Part shown: piece by piece, positions 1 through 11,800 of the stretch
How positions within the stretch are numbered: position 1 is the stretch's first letter
Layout: each line of letters opens with the position of its first letter
Origin: Membranipora membranacea
Lineage: Eukaryota > Bryozoa > Gymnolaemata > Cheilostomatida > Membraniporidae
Assembly (NCBI GenBank): GCA_914767715.1
Contig: OU612067.1
Span: 12,841,001-12,905,000 of the forward strand
Direction of reading: 5' to 3'
DNA length: 64,000 bases
Notes under the pieces: model-generated
What the model saw: the letters and a program-made list of their open reading frames with translations, nothing else
Databases searched by the model: none
What the model was told of the DNA's origin: nothing
Position numbers and translations under genes: made by a program

Positions 1-469
1 TGTCATTTGTGTCTTGATCTAGTCCTCATTGAGCATATTCACAGGAGCAATAGGGAGTTGCCTCCTCAATACAAAGAATGAATTGGAGGGGAGAACTATC
101 ATATATATAGCCTCAGTTTTTTGCAAAATCAGAATCTTGCTGTTTAGTTTGATGGGAAAATATGATGACGGCAAGAAGTTGCCCTAATACATTCCGGCAA
201 GGAGTGACATTTGTTACTCCTAGATTACGGGCAACTACACTACATAAATTAATAACCCCATTCATTTATCCGGCGTTGGTATATTTTTTTTTTCAGACCA
301 TAATTTCTTATTGTTATTCTTATGTTTCTGCTAGTTAAGTAATGAAGTTGTTATGATTGTCTATATATCTAACTACATTATATTTTTGTTGGTCAAAAAC
401 CTCAAGCATTGTAGTTTGTACTTAATGATGTAAGGATTACTATTATTGTTTTTTGTTCCATTTTCACAG
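1..469. other. Intron or 5' part of the NTF2 gene, no exon recognised
   Basis: This stretch lies upstream of a clear NTF2 exon on the plus strand and ends in a pyrimidine-rich acceptor (ttttcacag, ending at 469). I see no sequence resembling the N-terminal half of NTF2, so the first exons are probably outside the window. Low-complexity T runs occur near 287-295. Confidence 0.5.
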
Positions 470-3400
470 CAACTGCCCTTCCAGAGAGTAGCACATGCAG
501 TAACAACATGTGATGTCCAGCCGACAAGTGACGGTGCTCTGATTATAGTCGTCAATGGATTACTGCAGGTATGTGTCTATGTTATATTTGGATATCTATA
601 CCACTGTTAGAATAAGGGTACAGCATAGACTTAAGGTAGAGACAGTCAAGGGGGTCAGCAAATATCAACTTTCTATACACCGTTGGAAAGCTGCCGAGCT
701 ACTGATCGCTGACAGCACATCAAAACTGTGATTGGATGACATTGCGTCAGTTTATCACAGAATGCCCAAAAACACCTTAAAAAGCCCCTTAAATTGGCTG
801 TTTTGGGTATTCTGTAGTGTACAATTCGGGGAAAACTGATACCTGGTGCCAAATTCTGATAGCATATCCTGTTTGTATGTGATGCAGCACATCAAATCCA
901 GGCATTTGCAATGTGAAATGGATTTTGAGTTATCTATTGCATATTATAGCTCAGGTCCTTAGCATTACATTGGTGCCATCATTTTCTTTCTAGCTTAATT
1001 ACAACTATTACTACATCAATTTTTACGACTGGTGTCTCATGATTTCTAGAAACGGCCATTGTTGGGAATTTAAGGATGAAGTCGAGCTTCGTAGAAATCT
1101 GATAGGTTTTATTGTGTTCACTCACTCAGACCATAGCAACGTGGTTAGATCTGAATGCGAAGCGGTAAACTTTGGTATTGAATTCAAACTAAGATTATGC
1201 CGAAAAAAATCATATGGGTTTAAAAATTCAAATCATCAATTTAATTATATTATATAATGATTTTTATTGGCTATTATTGAACCCACTAAGCGTCTAAAAA
1301 TAAAATGACGAAACTTATCGCAGGTTACGCTGATTGGAGTCACCTTCACAAAACTGGCCTATGATCTTTAACTTCAAACCCAATATAATAACATACAATA
1401 ACTTATAGTCATCAAGTATTATTTTTATTATATTTCACTATATAATATATTATATTTAATATGTATTTTCGCGTGTGGTTTTGGATTTCAAAACTCCTTT
1501 TTGTATAAATAGCTTTGCCTAGAGAAAAAATTCATAAACCAAAAAGACGAATTCATTCGAAATCGTAGAAAACATCTCAGTTATATAATAATTTCATATA
1601 ATATATTATATTTAACATGAATTAACAATCATGTTACTCCAAATTCTTCCTGAGAATATTCCTCTGAGATGAGCTCTCGTTTCTTACAACCCTGACCGGG
1701 TTCGCAGTATCATATTATATAGTTAATCAAATTATGCATTATGTAATACCATTGAATTCCATATCTGGAATAGCATCATTAGCTTTCTTTTGCAAAACAA
1801 AGGGCTTGCAAAAATAGCCAGTCCCTAGTAGCAATCTAGAAATGCCCTAATCATCGACACTGTATGGGGTATAATTACTGTTTGCAACTTTGTAAACAAG
1901 ACAATTTCTCAGGCTAATTATTCATGCTACTAGGGACAGCCAATCAGATAACAGTCAGATGGGTCCCTGTGTTTAGTGTCCTAACTGTATAACGCTATGA
2001 TACTATTTCCATTCTAAGAGAAGAATCTAATTCAGTGTGTAATACATATATTATTATGTTGATCATATTCAACACATATCTGAGTACAATTGCGATCTTG
2101 CGCATAGTCTCCCTTTCATCTGATGCTATAGTTGTGTTACAAGAAACTCCACCTAGGAAATAAAAGTATGATTGGGATTCTAATTTCATACTCACGAAAC
2201 CTTTGACACCATCTAGCCTGTCTTGACATGTTTAGTTGTTTTGCCACACTACCAGCAAATCTGGTCAATACAGGCCATGGCCCTATTAAACCAGTTTATT
2301 TTCTGTTCTTCACATCACATCAGTCTTTATTTTGTGATTTAGCTACTATGCTCTACTTTCTGACCATGAGGTAGTATTGACTGTCTGTAAAACAACTCCT
2401 CCATCCATCTTTGCAAGCAAGGCCGATCTCATACCCTAATGATCTAAGGCCTTAATCAATATAAGTTAGGGATTTACACTTACTAGTTGCATAACTGTTG
2501 CAGCAGCTTGGTTCCCAGGTATCTCAGTCTGAGTCTGCCTCTGTTAGTGGTCTTACAAAATGTTGGTACAAGCCACCACTTACAGCCATTGTTTGGTCAT
2601 ATTGTTACATTTAATTGCTCAGGATATACCCACTCAGTGGCAGAGCAGAAAGGTCTACTGTTTTTGTCATCATATTCGTTCAGATACTGCCTCAGAATCA
2701 CTCACAATCAGCATTTTGCTGTTAGTAACAGCCATCTTTTCAGCAAAAATTTCAACCGGAAGTGAATATTTCTCCCCATGGCAACAAATTCAGAGCCCAA
2801 TAACATTGGGTTATGCACTTCTGATTGGCTCAAAAGTATGACAGTTGGATTCAGCAGACTCTGATTGGCCCAAATTTACTCAAAACAAAAACTTGACCAC
2901 ATGTTGCAGTTTCACTATAATTTTACTATTAGGCTCATTGTGAACAATAGTCACAATTGCAAGTGCCGGGTTTTGATGTGTTGCATCACCTATCCTTAAT
3001 CAAAGCGGCTTCGTATGTGAGAATTTAAAAAAAATTGTCTGGTCTCAGTATTGGTCCTTTTGACAGCATGTTTGGCGTAATGGAAAAATGACACAAAATG
3101 TATCTACCTTCGATGGTCTGTGCTGATCTTGATAAGTTTTTATTCTGCTGAAAATTGGGATGTGTGTCATTTAAGCAGCACTTCAGTGGAAAATAGCAAA
3201 AAATTTGGCTCTTACTTACTATTTCAAATTGTTGCTTAAACTTTCACGTTATATCAACATATTTTAAAAATCACACGCAATGCAACGTGAAGTGAAAAGC
3301 AACTTTGGGCTCATCATATATTATTTTCAACCTAAAATTAGGATTAACTATATCTCTAAGAATAAATATAACCTGTTTTGAAGTTTCTAGCAATCAAATT

Positions 3401-4276
3401 AGCTGAGCCATCCACTTAGTTAAAAACAGCCTTTTCGGTCTTTTTCCTTGATAAAATGACTCAACAACATCCAATCACATTTTCGATGGGCTGTTAGTGA
3501 TCAGTAGCTTGTCAGCTTTCCAAAGGTGTATAGAAAATTGATATTTGCTGACCCCCATGTCTCTACCTTAATAATGACCCTGACAGAACACTGGCCTATA
3601 TGCAGCTGAAGTGAGGCACTTCATTCGAAGGTGTAGAAGCAATGATGCTATCTTCGATTTACTGCTTTTTTGTTCATAACTCAATCAAATTTGATCGGAT
3701 TTTGAATTTGAAAATTGCTTTACAATCAGGAGCTTCTTGTTATCAACTTAATGCTATTACTTATATGTAATTTACAAGCTCAAAATCCGATCAAAACTGA
3801 TCGAGTTATCGACAAAAAACCTGGATTTTGGACAGTGAGTGATCAACGGAGGAAACTGAAAAATAGACAACCCTATTGGTGGACAAGGATGTCTTACTGG
3901 TTGAGATTGTGAGATACCCAATAGACTTAATAAATCCCTATGGGGGAACCACACAGCTGCAGAAAGTTTACTGAGTTGTGCCCTCATTGACCAAGAGAGG
4001 GCAACTTTAGTTCCTTACATACTTAGATACTTCAAATAAGCTTGTATCCTTCTGTTGTTTCTATTGTGGGCGCCTAGTCCATTGTTGAATGATGTCAATC
4101 TAAAATTCAATGCAGTTGTACACTTAATCTTTTTGTATAATTCAAAATTTTCTGTATTCTTGCAGACTGACGATGACCCCAAGATGCCGTTCACTCAAAC
4201 ATTTTTACTCAGAAATTCACCGCAGGGCATGTTCATAGCCAACGATATCTTCAGATTAGGAGTGCACAACTTCTGA
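470..4276 (+). CDS. NUTF2: Nuclear transport factor 2 (NTF2), last two coding exons (partial gene)
   Basis: NTF2 binds Ran-GDP and FxFG nucleoporins and carries Ran-GDP into the nucleus. Two exons are visible. Exon 470-568 (33 codons, phase 0 at both ends) starts after ttttcacag and encodes QLPFQRVAHAVTTCDVQPTS and onward; it ends at ctgcag|gtatgt. Exon 4166-4276 starts after ttcttgcag, encodes TDDDPKMPFTQTFLLR and onward, and ends GVHNF followed by TGA at 4274-4276. These match the C-terminal half of animal NTF2: the LPFQ helix, the acidic loop used in Ran-GDP binding, and the FLL/FRL/HNF strand ends. Together they give 69 of the roughly 127 residues normal for the family; the first half should lie before the window. 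The 3.6 kb intron is almost filled by a TTAA-flanked element. No disabling change is seen. Confidence 0.93.
631..3571. mobile_element. TTAA-flanked inverted-repeat element in the NTF2 intron
   Basis: TTAA at 631-634 and TTAA at 3568-3571 bracket an element whose ends are inverted: the left begins GGTAGAGACA and the right ends TGTCTCTACC. The outer inverted repeat runs about 85 bp (635-720 against 3485-3567, including the GTTGGAAAGCTG / CAGCTTTCC segment). A second inverted pair lies further in (about 882-920 against 2945-2988). The right ~580 bp (2990-3567) resembles the arm of the palindrome at 5522-6878, including the shared block GCGGCTTCGTATGTGAGAA. No transposase frame is visible, so it looks non-autonomous. 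TTAA targets are typical of piggyBac, but the terminal bases are not a piggyBac signature I can confirm. Confidence 0.7.
3664..3820. repeat. Small fold-back repeat, copy 1
   Basis: Left arm 3664-3710 and right arm 3774-3820 are imperfect reverse complements; each carries a T-run or A-run next to gataactcgatcag-like sequence and a tcggattttga core. A second copy of the same arms is at 21128-21308. It lies in the NTF2 intron, just downstream of the TTAA element. Confidence 0.6.
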
Positions 4277-4628
4277 ATCAAGTATCGACCTAAAACAAAC
4301 AATTCAGCAAAGACTACTTTGTATAACTTGAGTGGCATAAAAACCAGCTTCAACATGACCGTAGCTAGAATTCAGAAATATATCAGCCAAGTATTTTTGG
4401 ACCATACTTTGGTTTGCTATTTCTTTCAGTCAGTGTTTTCAGAATCCACTTTGGACTAATCGCTTTTACCTTCATATGATGCATACATGTACAGCTTTCC
4501 CCTTTCTATGACCACGTTAGAAGACCTCGCTCAATATTATACCCAAATATAGCATGTGAAATACAAAACCGTCTAATCATTTGTGTCGTCATTTTGGTAA
4601 ATACTGAAACACATGCCATACTAAAGTA
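4277..4628. other. NTF2 3' untranslated/downstream sequence
   Basis: This directly follows the NTF2 stop codon. There is no second gene and no clean AATAAA that I can single out. It is ordinary AT-rich sequence. Confidence 0.4.
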
Positions 4629-4630
4629 TC

Positions 4631-5078
4631 TATCTGATTAGTCTTAGTGCTCAGATGGCTGCAATTAAATGTGAGTTTGTGGCATTAAATTATCAAACAC
4701 TCAATCACTATGGTCCCCTGCTTCAAATTTGTGGTTCACTCCAATGTCGAATTAAGAAATCTAACCGTTTCCATGATGGAAAAAACATGAGAAACATCTG
4801 CTGAAGCCTCCCCGGTCAGATCTCATTTGAAATCATTGTGTGCAAGCGCCGCTAACCATTCAGCCACGCTGCCAATTAGGAAATCATTTGAATTAACACG
4901 GTTTATATATTCGCTTCCAAAAAGTCATCCGTCACAATTGGAATTTGAATTTAATGCCATTTCCATGGGGCGATTACTCCCGAAATCGTCACGAAATCGC
5001 AACATTGGATCATAATGAATGTTATGCCACTAACTCACATTGCAGCCATATGAGCACTTAGACTACTATCTGATCAGC
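4631..5078. repeat. Fold-back (MITE-like) repeat with ~55 bp inverted ends
   Basis: Left arm 4631-4688 (ctgattagtcttagtgctca and onward) and right arm 5022-5078 are reverse complements with a few mismatches. The central ~330 bp has no credible gene. A solo version of the end (gtctaagtgctcagacagct) recurs at 7487-7507, so this is a dispersed family. Confidence 0.6.
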
Positions 5079-5517
5079 AGTCAAACAAATTTATATGGTG
5101 AACTTGTAATTTCATGTTGTCATCAAATATTCTTGATTGTTTCCTTTGAAGCAGCTTGACTTGTATTTAAGTCAGAGCATTCTCCATGGTCAGAGAGACT
5201 CGTAGGTCAGTCTCCAATTGAGTAGGTGTGGGACACCAAGTCTGTTCCAGGTTTCTTCTTGTGGTGCTTGCTGCAAAGGTAAGCTACTGTTGCACATATT
5301 CTTAGATGTCGGTTCCTAAATTATTACAAATATAACTATACAGCCTGAAGTTCGGTAGATGTGGGAATGAACCTCAGGCAAGTCACTCGTCTGTGTCTGA
5401 TGCTAACCTGTTGGGTTGAATCTTTCTTCAGCCATACTTAGGCAACATGATATACGGTGATTACATTGCCTTGTCAAGTGAGGAGATAACTCTAGATTGC
5501 TTTCATTTGATTGGTCA
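5079..5517. other. Intergenic, nothing recognised
   Basis: No exon-like or repeat structure stands out in this stretch on either strand. Confidence 0.4.
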
Positions 5518-6882
5518 TTAAGGTAATGTCAAAGACCGATCCGAATATCAACATATCATATACCGTTGGAAAGCTGCCGGGCTACTGAAAATGAATACCT
5601 GAACAACAACTTGATTTGATGGCGTTGTGTCATTTTAGGGAGGAAATGAGGCAAAAACCGCTGTTTTGTCAATGCAGATGGAGGAGTCAAATTAATTGTA
5701 AAAAATTCCAAAACATGTGGAATGTATACTTAGAGATTGCATTCATCATAAAATTTGATTTTCTCTGATATATGACTAGTCTAAATTGACTTTTTACGTC
5801 ACGCGATACAACACATTTTTTTGTGAAGCCGGGAAAATATGTGAAATTTCAATCATATATTCCCAACAGATCATAGGCTCGAATCAAAATTTATTATGAT
5901 TTTCTCTTAGAGTACTCTTCAAATGTCATACACATTGACTTTCAAAAAATTAGCTTGCATATTGCAGTGACAGTAGACTCTGGAATGCTGCTAATATTTT
6001 CGCCACCTTTGCATAACGCCAAACGTGCTGTCGAAATAACCATTATTGTGGCCAAACAAAGTTTTTTTGAAAGTTCTCACATACGAAGCCGCTTTTATTA
6101 ACCATGGTGCAGACAAGAAATGCCAACATAATTTTTCATTGCATCTTCATTTTTCTTGAATTTAACGCAAAAGAATGCCAAAAAACAGCTTTTTTTAGGG
6201 ACTTTTGAGGTGTTTTTTGGCATTCTTTTGCGTTAAACTCAAGGAAAATGAAGATGCGGTGAAAAATTATGTTGGCATTTCCTGTGTGCGCCATGGTTAA
6301 TGAAAGCGGCTTCGTATGTGAGAACTTTCAAAAAAACTTTATTTGGCCACAATAATGGTTATTTGGACAGCATGTTTGACGTTATGCAAAGGTGGCGAAA
6401 ATATTAGCCGTATTCGAGAGTCTACTGTCATTGCAATATGCAAGCTAATTTTTTGAAAGTCAATGTGTATGACATTTGAAAAGTACTCTAAGAGAAAATC
6501 TTAATTAATCTTGATTCGAGCCTATGATCTGTTGTGAATTAATGATTGAAATTTCACATATTTTCACGGCTTCACAAAAAAAATGCGTCGTATCGCGTGA
6601 CGTAAAATGTCAATTTAGACTAGTCATATATCAAAGAAAATCAAATTTTACTATAAACGCAATCGTTAAGTATACATTCCATCTGATTTGAAATTTCTTG
6701 CAATTAATTTGACTGCTCAATCTGCATCGACAAAAACAGCGGTTTTTGCCTCGTTTCCTCCCTAAAATGACACAACGTCATGAAATCAAGTTTTTGTTCA
6801 GGTATTCATTTTCAGTAGCTCGGCAGCTTTCCAACGGTATATGATATGTTGATATTCGGATCGGTCTTTGACATTACATTAA
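5518..6882. mobile_element. 1.36 kb near-perfect palindrome flanked by TTAA
   Basis: TTAA at 5518-5521 and 6879-6882 flank 1357 bp that reads almost the same on both strands. From the ends (GGTAATGTCAAAGACC on the left, GGTCTTTGACATTACA on the right) the arms pair inward for more than 650 bp to a centre near 6197, where caaaagaatgccaaaaaac faces its complement across a ~25 bp loop. Differences between arms are scattered substitutions and short indels. No protein is encoded. The arm is related to the right part of the element at 635-3567. It looks like a non-autonomous fold-back transposon. Confidence 0.8.
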
Positions 6883-7296
6883 ATCGGGGAGTTTGGCCTA
6901 AACTCACACTGGTAATTGGAGTGTGATCATGACATCCGATCCAGACATTCAAGTAACGATCATTGTGACTCGAATGTCGGGATTATGGACAATGACATTA
7001 CCCCACCTTGCCATAGTCTATAGAATGTTTACTAGTTACTAGATCATGCTGGATCCAGCTTGCCTCCATTCGAGTTTGCTCTCACTCCAATCACTAGCCT
7101 CTGATCTTTAGGGGTCAAATTCCGAATGCAGGGATACTGGACCAAACTTGATCTACAGCTTTCGTAATAGCGTTGGGCTGAAAGACACAGTCATTGCTGG
7201 ACAGTATCCCTCATGGTTAGTATCTAAAAGCGTCTGCTGAAGAGAATCAGTTAATGTATTAAAATATGAACATAAGCCTATACTACAATAGACCTT

Positions 7297-7373
7297 AGCC
7301 TGTCTCGTCAAGCTTTGTTCGGTGGGTGGAAGGGCAAGCCCCCCCCCACAACAAAGCTTGTTAAGACAGGCTG
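7297..7373. repeat. Short hairpin repeat (two related copies)
   Basis: Arms agcctgtctcgtcaagcttt and its near reverse complement aacaaagcttgttaagacag surround a C-rich loop (7342-7350). A diverged relative with the same arms is at about 8007-8074. Probably a small MITE family. Confidence 0.55.
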
Positions 7374-7499
7374 AATCGATCTGTAACATTGTGTCTAATA
7401 TAAAAATGTTTTATATATTGTATTGGCCTCTTTTCCCCGTTTTCTTTTATATAGTTGTCTGGCTGCTAGATAGACTGTGAAGGGTCTAGTCTAAGTGCT

Positions 7500-7900
7500 C
7501 AGACAGCTACATTGCGAGATTAATTTTTAGGGCAAAAAACATTTTCCACTTTTCCAAAAAATCATCAACATATTCAAGGTGAAAAACAATTTTTCGGCCG
7601 TTTCGAAATAGCGGAAAACAATTTTCCGCCTTTTCCAAAAAAGAAAAAGTACCTGAAATTCAGGCTGTAACCAGATGGGGGTGATATCTTAATGGGTAAT
7701 AGTTCATTTTCTATGTGTTGAGATCAATTTCTAGGCAAACAATATTTTCCGCTTTTTCCAAAAAAAAATTTTTTTTTTCAATTGATTCCTTCAAAAAAAC
7801 GCTCATATGATACAGTGGTGATGTCTAAATGCCTTTCCAGTTGTTTTTTTAGCATCATCAACAAATTCAAGGTGAATAACGATTTTCCAGTGGGAAGGAT
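7500..7900. repeat. Degenerate local repeats
   Basis: The phrases ttttccactttttccaaaa and atcatcaacaaattcaaggt recur two or three times with variation, mixed with A-runs and T-runs. There is no coding signal. Confidence 0.45.
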
Positions 7901-8796
7901 CCGGATGACAAATACATGAGAGTTAAAAACAGAGTACAAATTGGTCATTTATCTGGCCTTCACTTACCGGGCCAGTAAAACTATGATTGGCGAAAGTTGA
8001 GGTTTGCCTAGCTTGTCTTAAAAAGCTTTTTTGGGGAAACCTTTCACCAACAAAGCTTATCAAGTCAGGCTTAGGGTTGTCTAGCAGTAGTCTGAACCCA
8101 AAGACTTTCGTCCCCTCCCTCCTGACGGCTCCCGGCCCAGCGGTAGGATTTTATTAGTGATTGGTAACTAGTTTGTGGAAATCCCGATTGTGTTTAGCCA
8201 TCAGCATCTCTCTATTGTTTCAGAGCTTACAAATACTTGGACTGTGTGTAAAAACAAAGAAACAGATGGCTGAAGGTAAGATTAATCCTACCTCAAACAA
8301 ACAATGTTGCTTAAGGTCAAACTGTTATTTTGTTTGTGGGCATCATCAATAAAAATCTAGCATTTGCATCTTAGTATGGAATATCATTCACTTTTGACAG
8401 TCATTTATATTTTGATGCCGCAGCATTCTTTAAGCTGCTGGTTTTCAGAGCTTACGGAGAAACCACACAAGAAATTACCCTCATAACCTGTATTAAGAAA
8501 AAATGAGCAATGATAGAATGCAACATAATAACAGGTTAGTGTCCCAAAATTTGACATATAACACTTTTTCGGTTAGTTTCATTTTAACTCTCACATAAAA
8601 AGGGTAGAAATTTGTAACTTAACAACAGCGTTACATAATACATTACGATGATGCATACCATTGAATAATAATGTATGTAAGTTAACAGAACTGTCCTCAT
8701 TGATAACAATTTTTTAACGCATTCACCGGATGTATTATAATACTTGTTTTATGTATGGTCTTATGTGTCATTTGTGACTTGATCAGCAAGTAAAAT

Positions 8797-8799
<3 letters not shown>
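7901..8799. other. Intergenic, no gene supported
   Basis: It contains the second copy of the small hairpin repeat (about 8007-8074). An exon-like segment flanked by AG and GT (8223-8274) exists but has no protein match that I recognise. This is sequence downstream of the minus-strand gene ending at 8883. Confidence 0.35.

Positions 8800-8830
<31 letters not shown>
8800..8830. repeat. (AT)n microsatellite
   Basis: An uninterrupted AT dinucleotide run of about 31 bp lies just beyond the stop codon of the minus-strand gene M1. Confidence 0.9.
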
Positions 8831-8835
<5 letters not shown>

Positions 8836-8882
8836 TGGTGATAATTGCTTGGTGCAATCATGTCTGTCATGATGCAAGACTA

Positions 8883-11800
8883 TTACCATCTGCGAGGAGA
8901 GTGCATGTAGCTGTGTGGATAGTACGCCCCTCTGAATGGTGGTCTCAGGTTAAATCTTCCTGTACTCCTTCGAATTGGTCCATAATAGGGTCCTCTGATA
9001 AAAAATGGGACAATAACACTCAGTCAGAGACTTGAACCTTGGTCAAAATCTTTATTATTAAAAAATTACACCTAATGAAATTTAAAATTTTTCCATCTAT
9101 GATACAATTAAGAATGTTACTGAGGAAGTTAGGAGATTTACTTGTAAGAAGAGTTATATTTACACAAACTTGCAAAGAGAAAGATTAGAATAACAATTTT
9201 TTTATCCTAATATAGTGGATCGACATGACATGGCATCTAAATATGGCACAGAGAGAAAGACCAATGTCTGATAAACCTTTTGTAGGAGTAGGCAGTAGGG
9301 TAGCGGCGCTTGGGAGGAGCAGGACAGGAGGTCTGATAGTAAGTCTGTAGCCTGTCAGCTAAATCACATCCTCTCTGTTCAAGTCTTCTGATACAGCATG
9401 ATGAATGTCTGCCAAAAATGTTTAACAAATGAAGTGCAACAACTGTTTGGTCGATAATCGTTTGCAAACCTTGACGGTATTCAATGAAAGTCCACGGATT
9501 CCTATCATTGGATAACAGGCCAAACATCTCAGTTTATTTTTATTTTTTCTAATTTCTTTTAATTTGTTTTAATTTTTTAAATTTCTTTTTAATTATTAAG
9601 GTTTTCTAAGAGTTTATAATTAAAGTAAATTAAGAATAACTTGCTGACTTCACATACATTAATATAGATATGGAAAAATGACTTGAATAAAAACATATAA
9701 GTGCAGGGTGGTCCATCATACATACTAAGTAGGAAAATAAAAGCATGATAGCATCACTTTCATGATAAAAAGAAATATTTTAAATGCCTTCATATCAAAG
9801 ACACGATAAGATAAATACATTATACAACTGACACTACAATTTTGTTTGTGACAAACAAGGAACTGTTTGTGAGCGCTATCTTCCCAAAATTCTATAGAAT
9901 TCATTCAATGGATAGTTAGTATATATAGAGCTGTATCAATGTTAGATAACAACTGACCTTTGAGCCCAGCAGTCTACATCATCAGACTCAGCGTTTAGTC
10001 TGTAACACTTCTGATAAAAGTCGCAGTCTAAAATGGAGAGGCAAAGTGCACTGAATTATCTTCTCTTGTTGGTAATTAATCTCATTCATTGTTCCCTCAC
10101 ATTAAAGTTATTGTTCAAGCTTGTGATTGGGTCACCTCACATGTCTTACCTGCAAGAGTTCTGAGTGGCCAATTGGCAGACCAATGCTAAACTATTCGTT
10201 AAGAAATCCTCCTATTTAACATATCAGGCACTATACTCTACACAATATTATAGTAGTGTTTGGGTAGGGAGCAATATTGTAATAAATCAGAATATCATGT
10301 ATGTAATATCCCTCAGAAAGCCACATTTGGGTATTCGATCTCGAAGGGTTTGATCATTGATATTTTCTTTAAATCGGTGACGCATCTATTATAGGTAACC
10401 CATCAGTGATAGCACTAAACAAATAAAGAGGAATTATTGCTCATAATAGTCATTTGAAAATAGCAAAGATATGCTGTGATACCTGGTTCGATGGATGGTG
10501 TTGCAACTGTACAGCTCTGTTGAAACTTTCCTTGTGCAGCAAAGGCAGCATCTGCGTCATTAGGTATATTCCCACTTGGCACACAGTTTGCAGAGAAGTC
10601 AAGAACTAACGCTTCGGCTCTTCAAAAGAAATTGACATCTTAGAGTCATCAAAAAACCTATTTAGATGAAGTTGTCCTCTCTTTCTTGCTAGAAAATATT
10701 ACTTTCTATACATTTGTTATTTGAATTTTTTGTTCTTCATACTTTATTATAATCGCTGACCAAATATCTTGACAAAAAGAAGGAAGGGAGTTAAATGAAC
10801 TTTTTCAGCAGCAGATTATCATAAAATGTTGTCCTACCCACATGCTGAGACAGCTGAGGCAAATCACTGCAAACATGATCCTTGTAGGATTGAACTTTAG
10901 AAACATATCGCAGACATAAAAAATTTAAATGCACCCTAAGTTCTTCAAATTTTAGATACAAGGTTTACGTAGCCAATATCCTGGGTCCGATTGGCCGATC
11001 ACTGTTTGTGGTTTCAATGATTATAGATTCTACTCGCTCCGCTGAATCTGCAAGGCATGAGTTTGGCATGGTCATCATGAGATGATGAAATACTGGCTTT
11101 GCTAGGAGGAGAGAGAAGCCAATACACATTACATACTCACACGTCACATAATCCTCCATCACCAGCAAGTTTAATCAGATCCAGTAATTGATCACTTCCT
11201 ACCTCTGTATCACAATCTGTGTAAAACAAAGAAAGGTTATTATCATTTGTTTCATGTCTAAGTCATGTATTTCATGTATTACATGGATTCATGTCTAAGT
11301 CATGTCCATGCATTTCATGTCTAAGACATAATCATTTTCATTGTAAGTCTTCCATATTTCTTCTTTTATTTATAATTGTTTTGTTTTGGCACACTCAGAA
11401 AAATATCATTTAAATGATGAAGATTATTTGACAATAAATTTAAAAAAAAGTTATCATAAATCTCTAAAGAGATTGGTACAAAGACTTGGTGTTGAGCAGA
11501 TGATCAGTCTCAGCCATAACATTACTGTTTGCTACAAATCATAAACCGGTGTCTGGATTTTTATCCCTGATCATTCTTTATTCTAGATAAGAGGGTTTAA
11601 ATTTGACTCTTACATTCTTCAAATTTTTATGGAATAGGGGACTGTTGATATGTTGTGACTTTCTGCTGGCAGTTTTATAGACACTGCCGTATTTGTGTTG
11701 AATGTAATGGTCTAGATGGGTCAGTTATGTATAAATATTAGATGCTGGAGAATTGTCGTTGAAATTTTGAATTGTGATAATATTGCGTTGTCGAATTGTT

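Noticed and set aside
8161-8352. Plus-strand frame with AG and GT borders (8223-8274)
   Set aside because: Borders of this kind are common by chance, and there is no match or matching partner exon nearby.
9237-9527. A single 96-codon gene on the minus strand
   Set aside because: Only 9408-9277 is coding (exon 9 of M1). The upstream part is intron, and the C-terminal extension to 9237 is what retention of the last intron would give.
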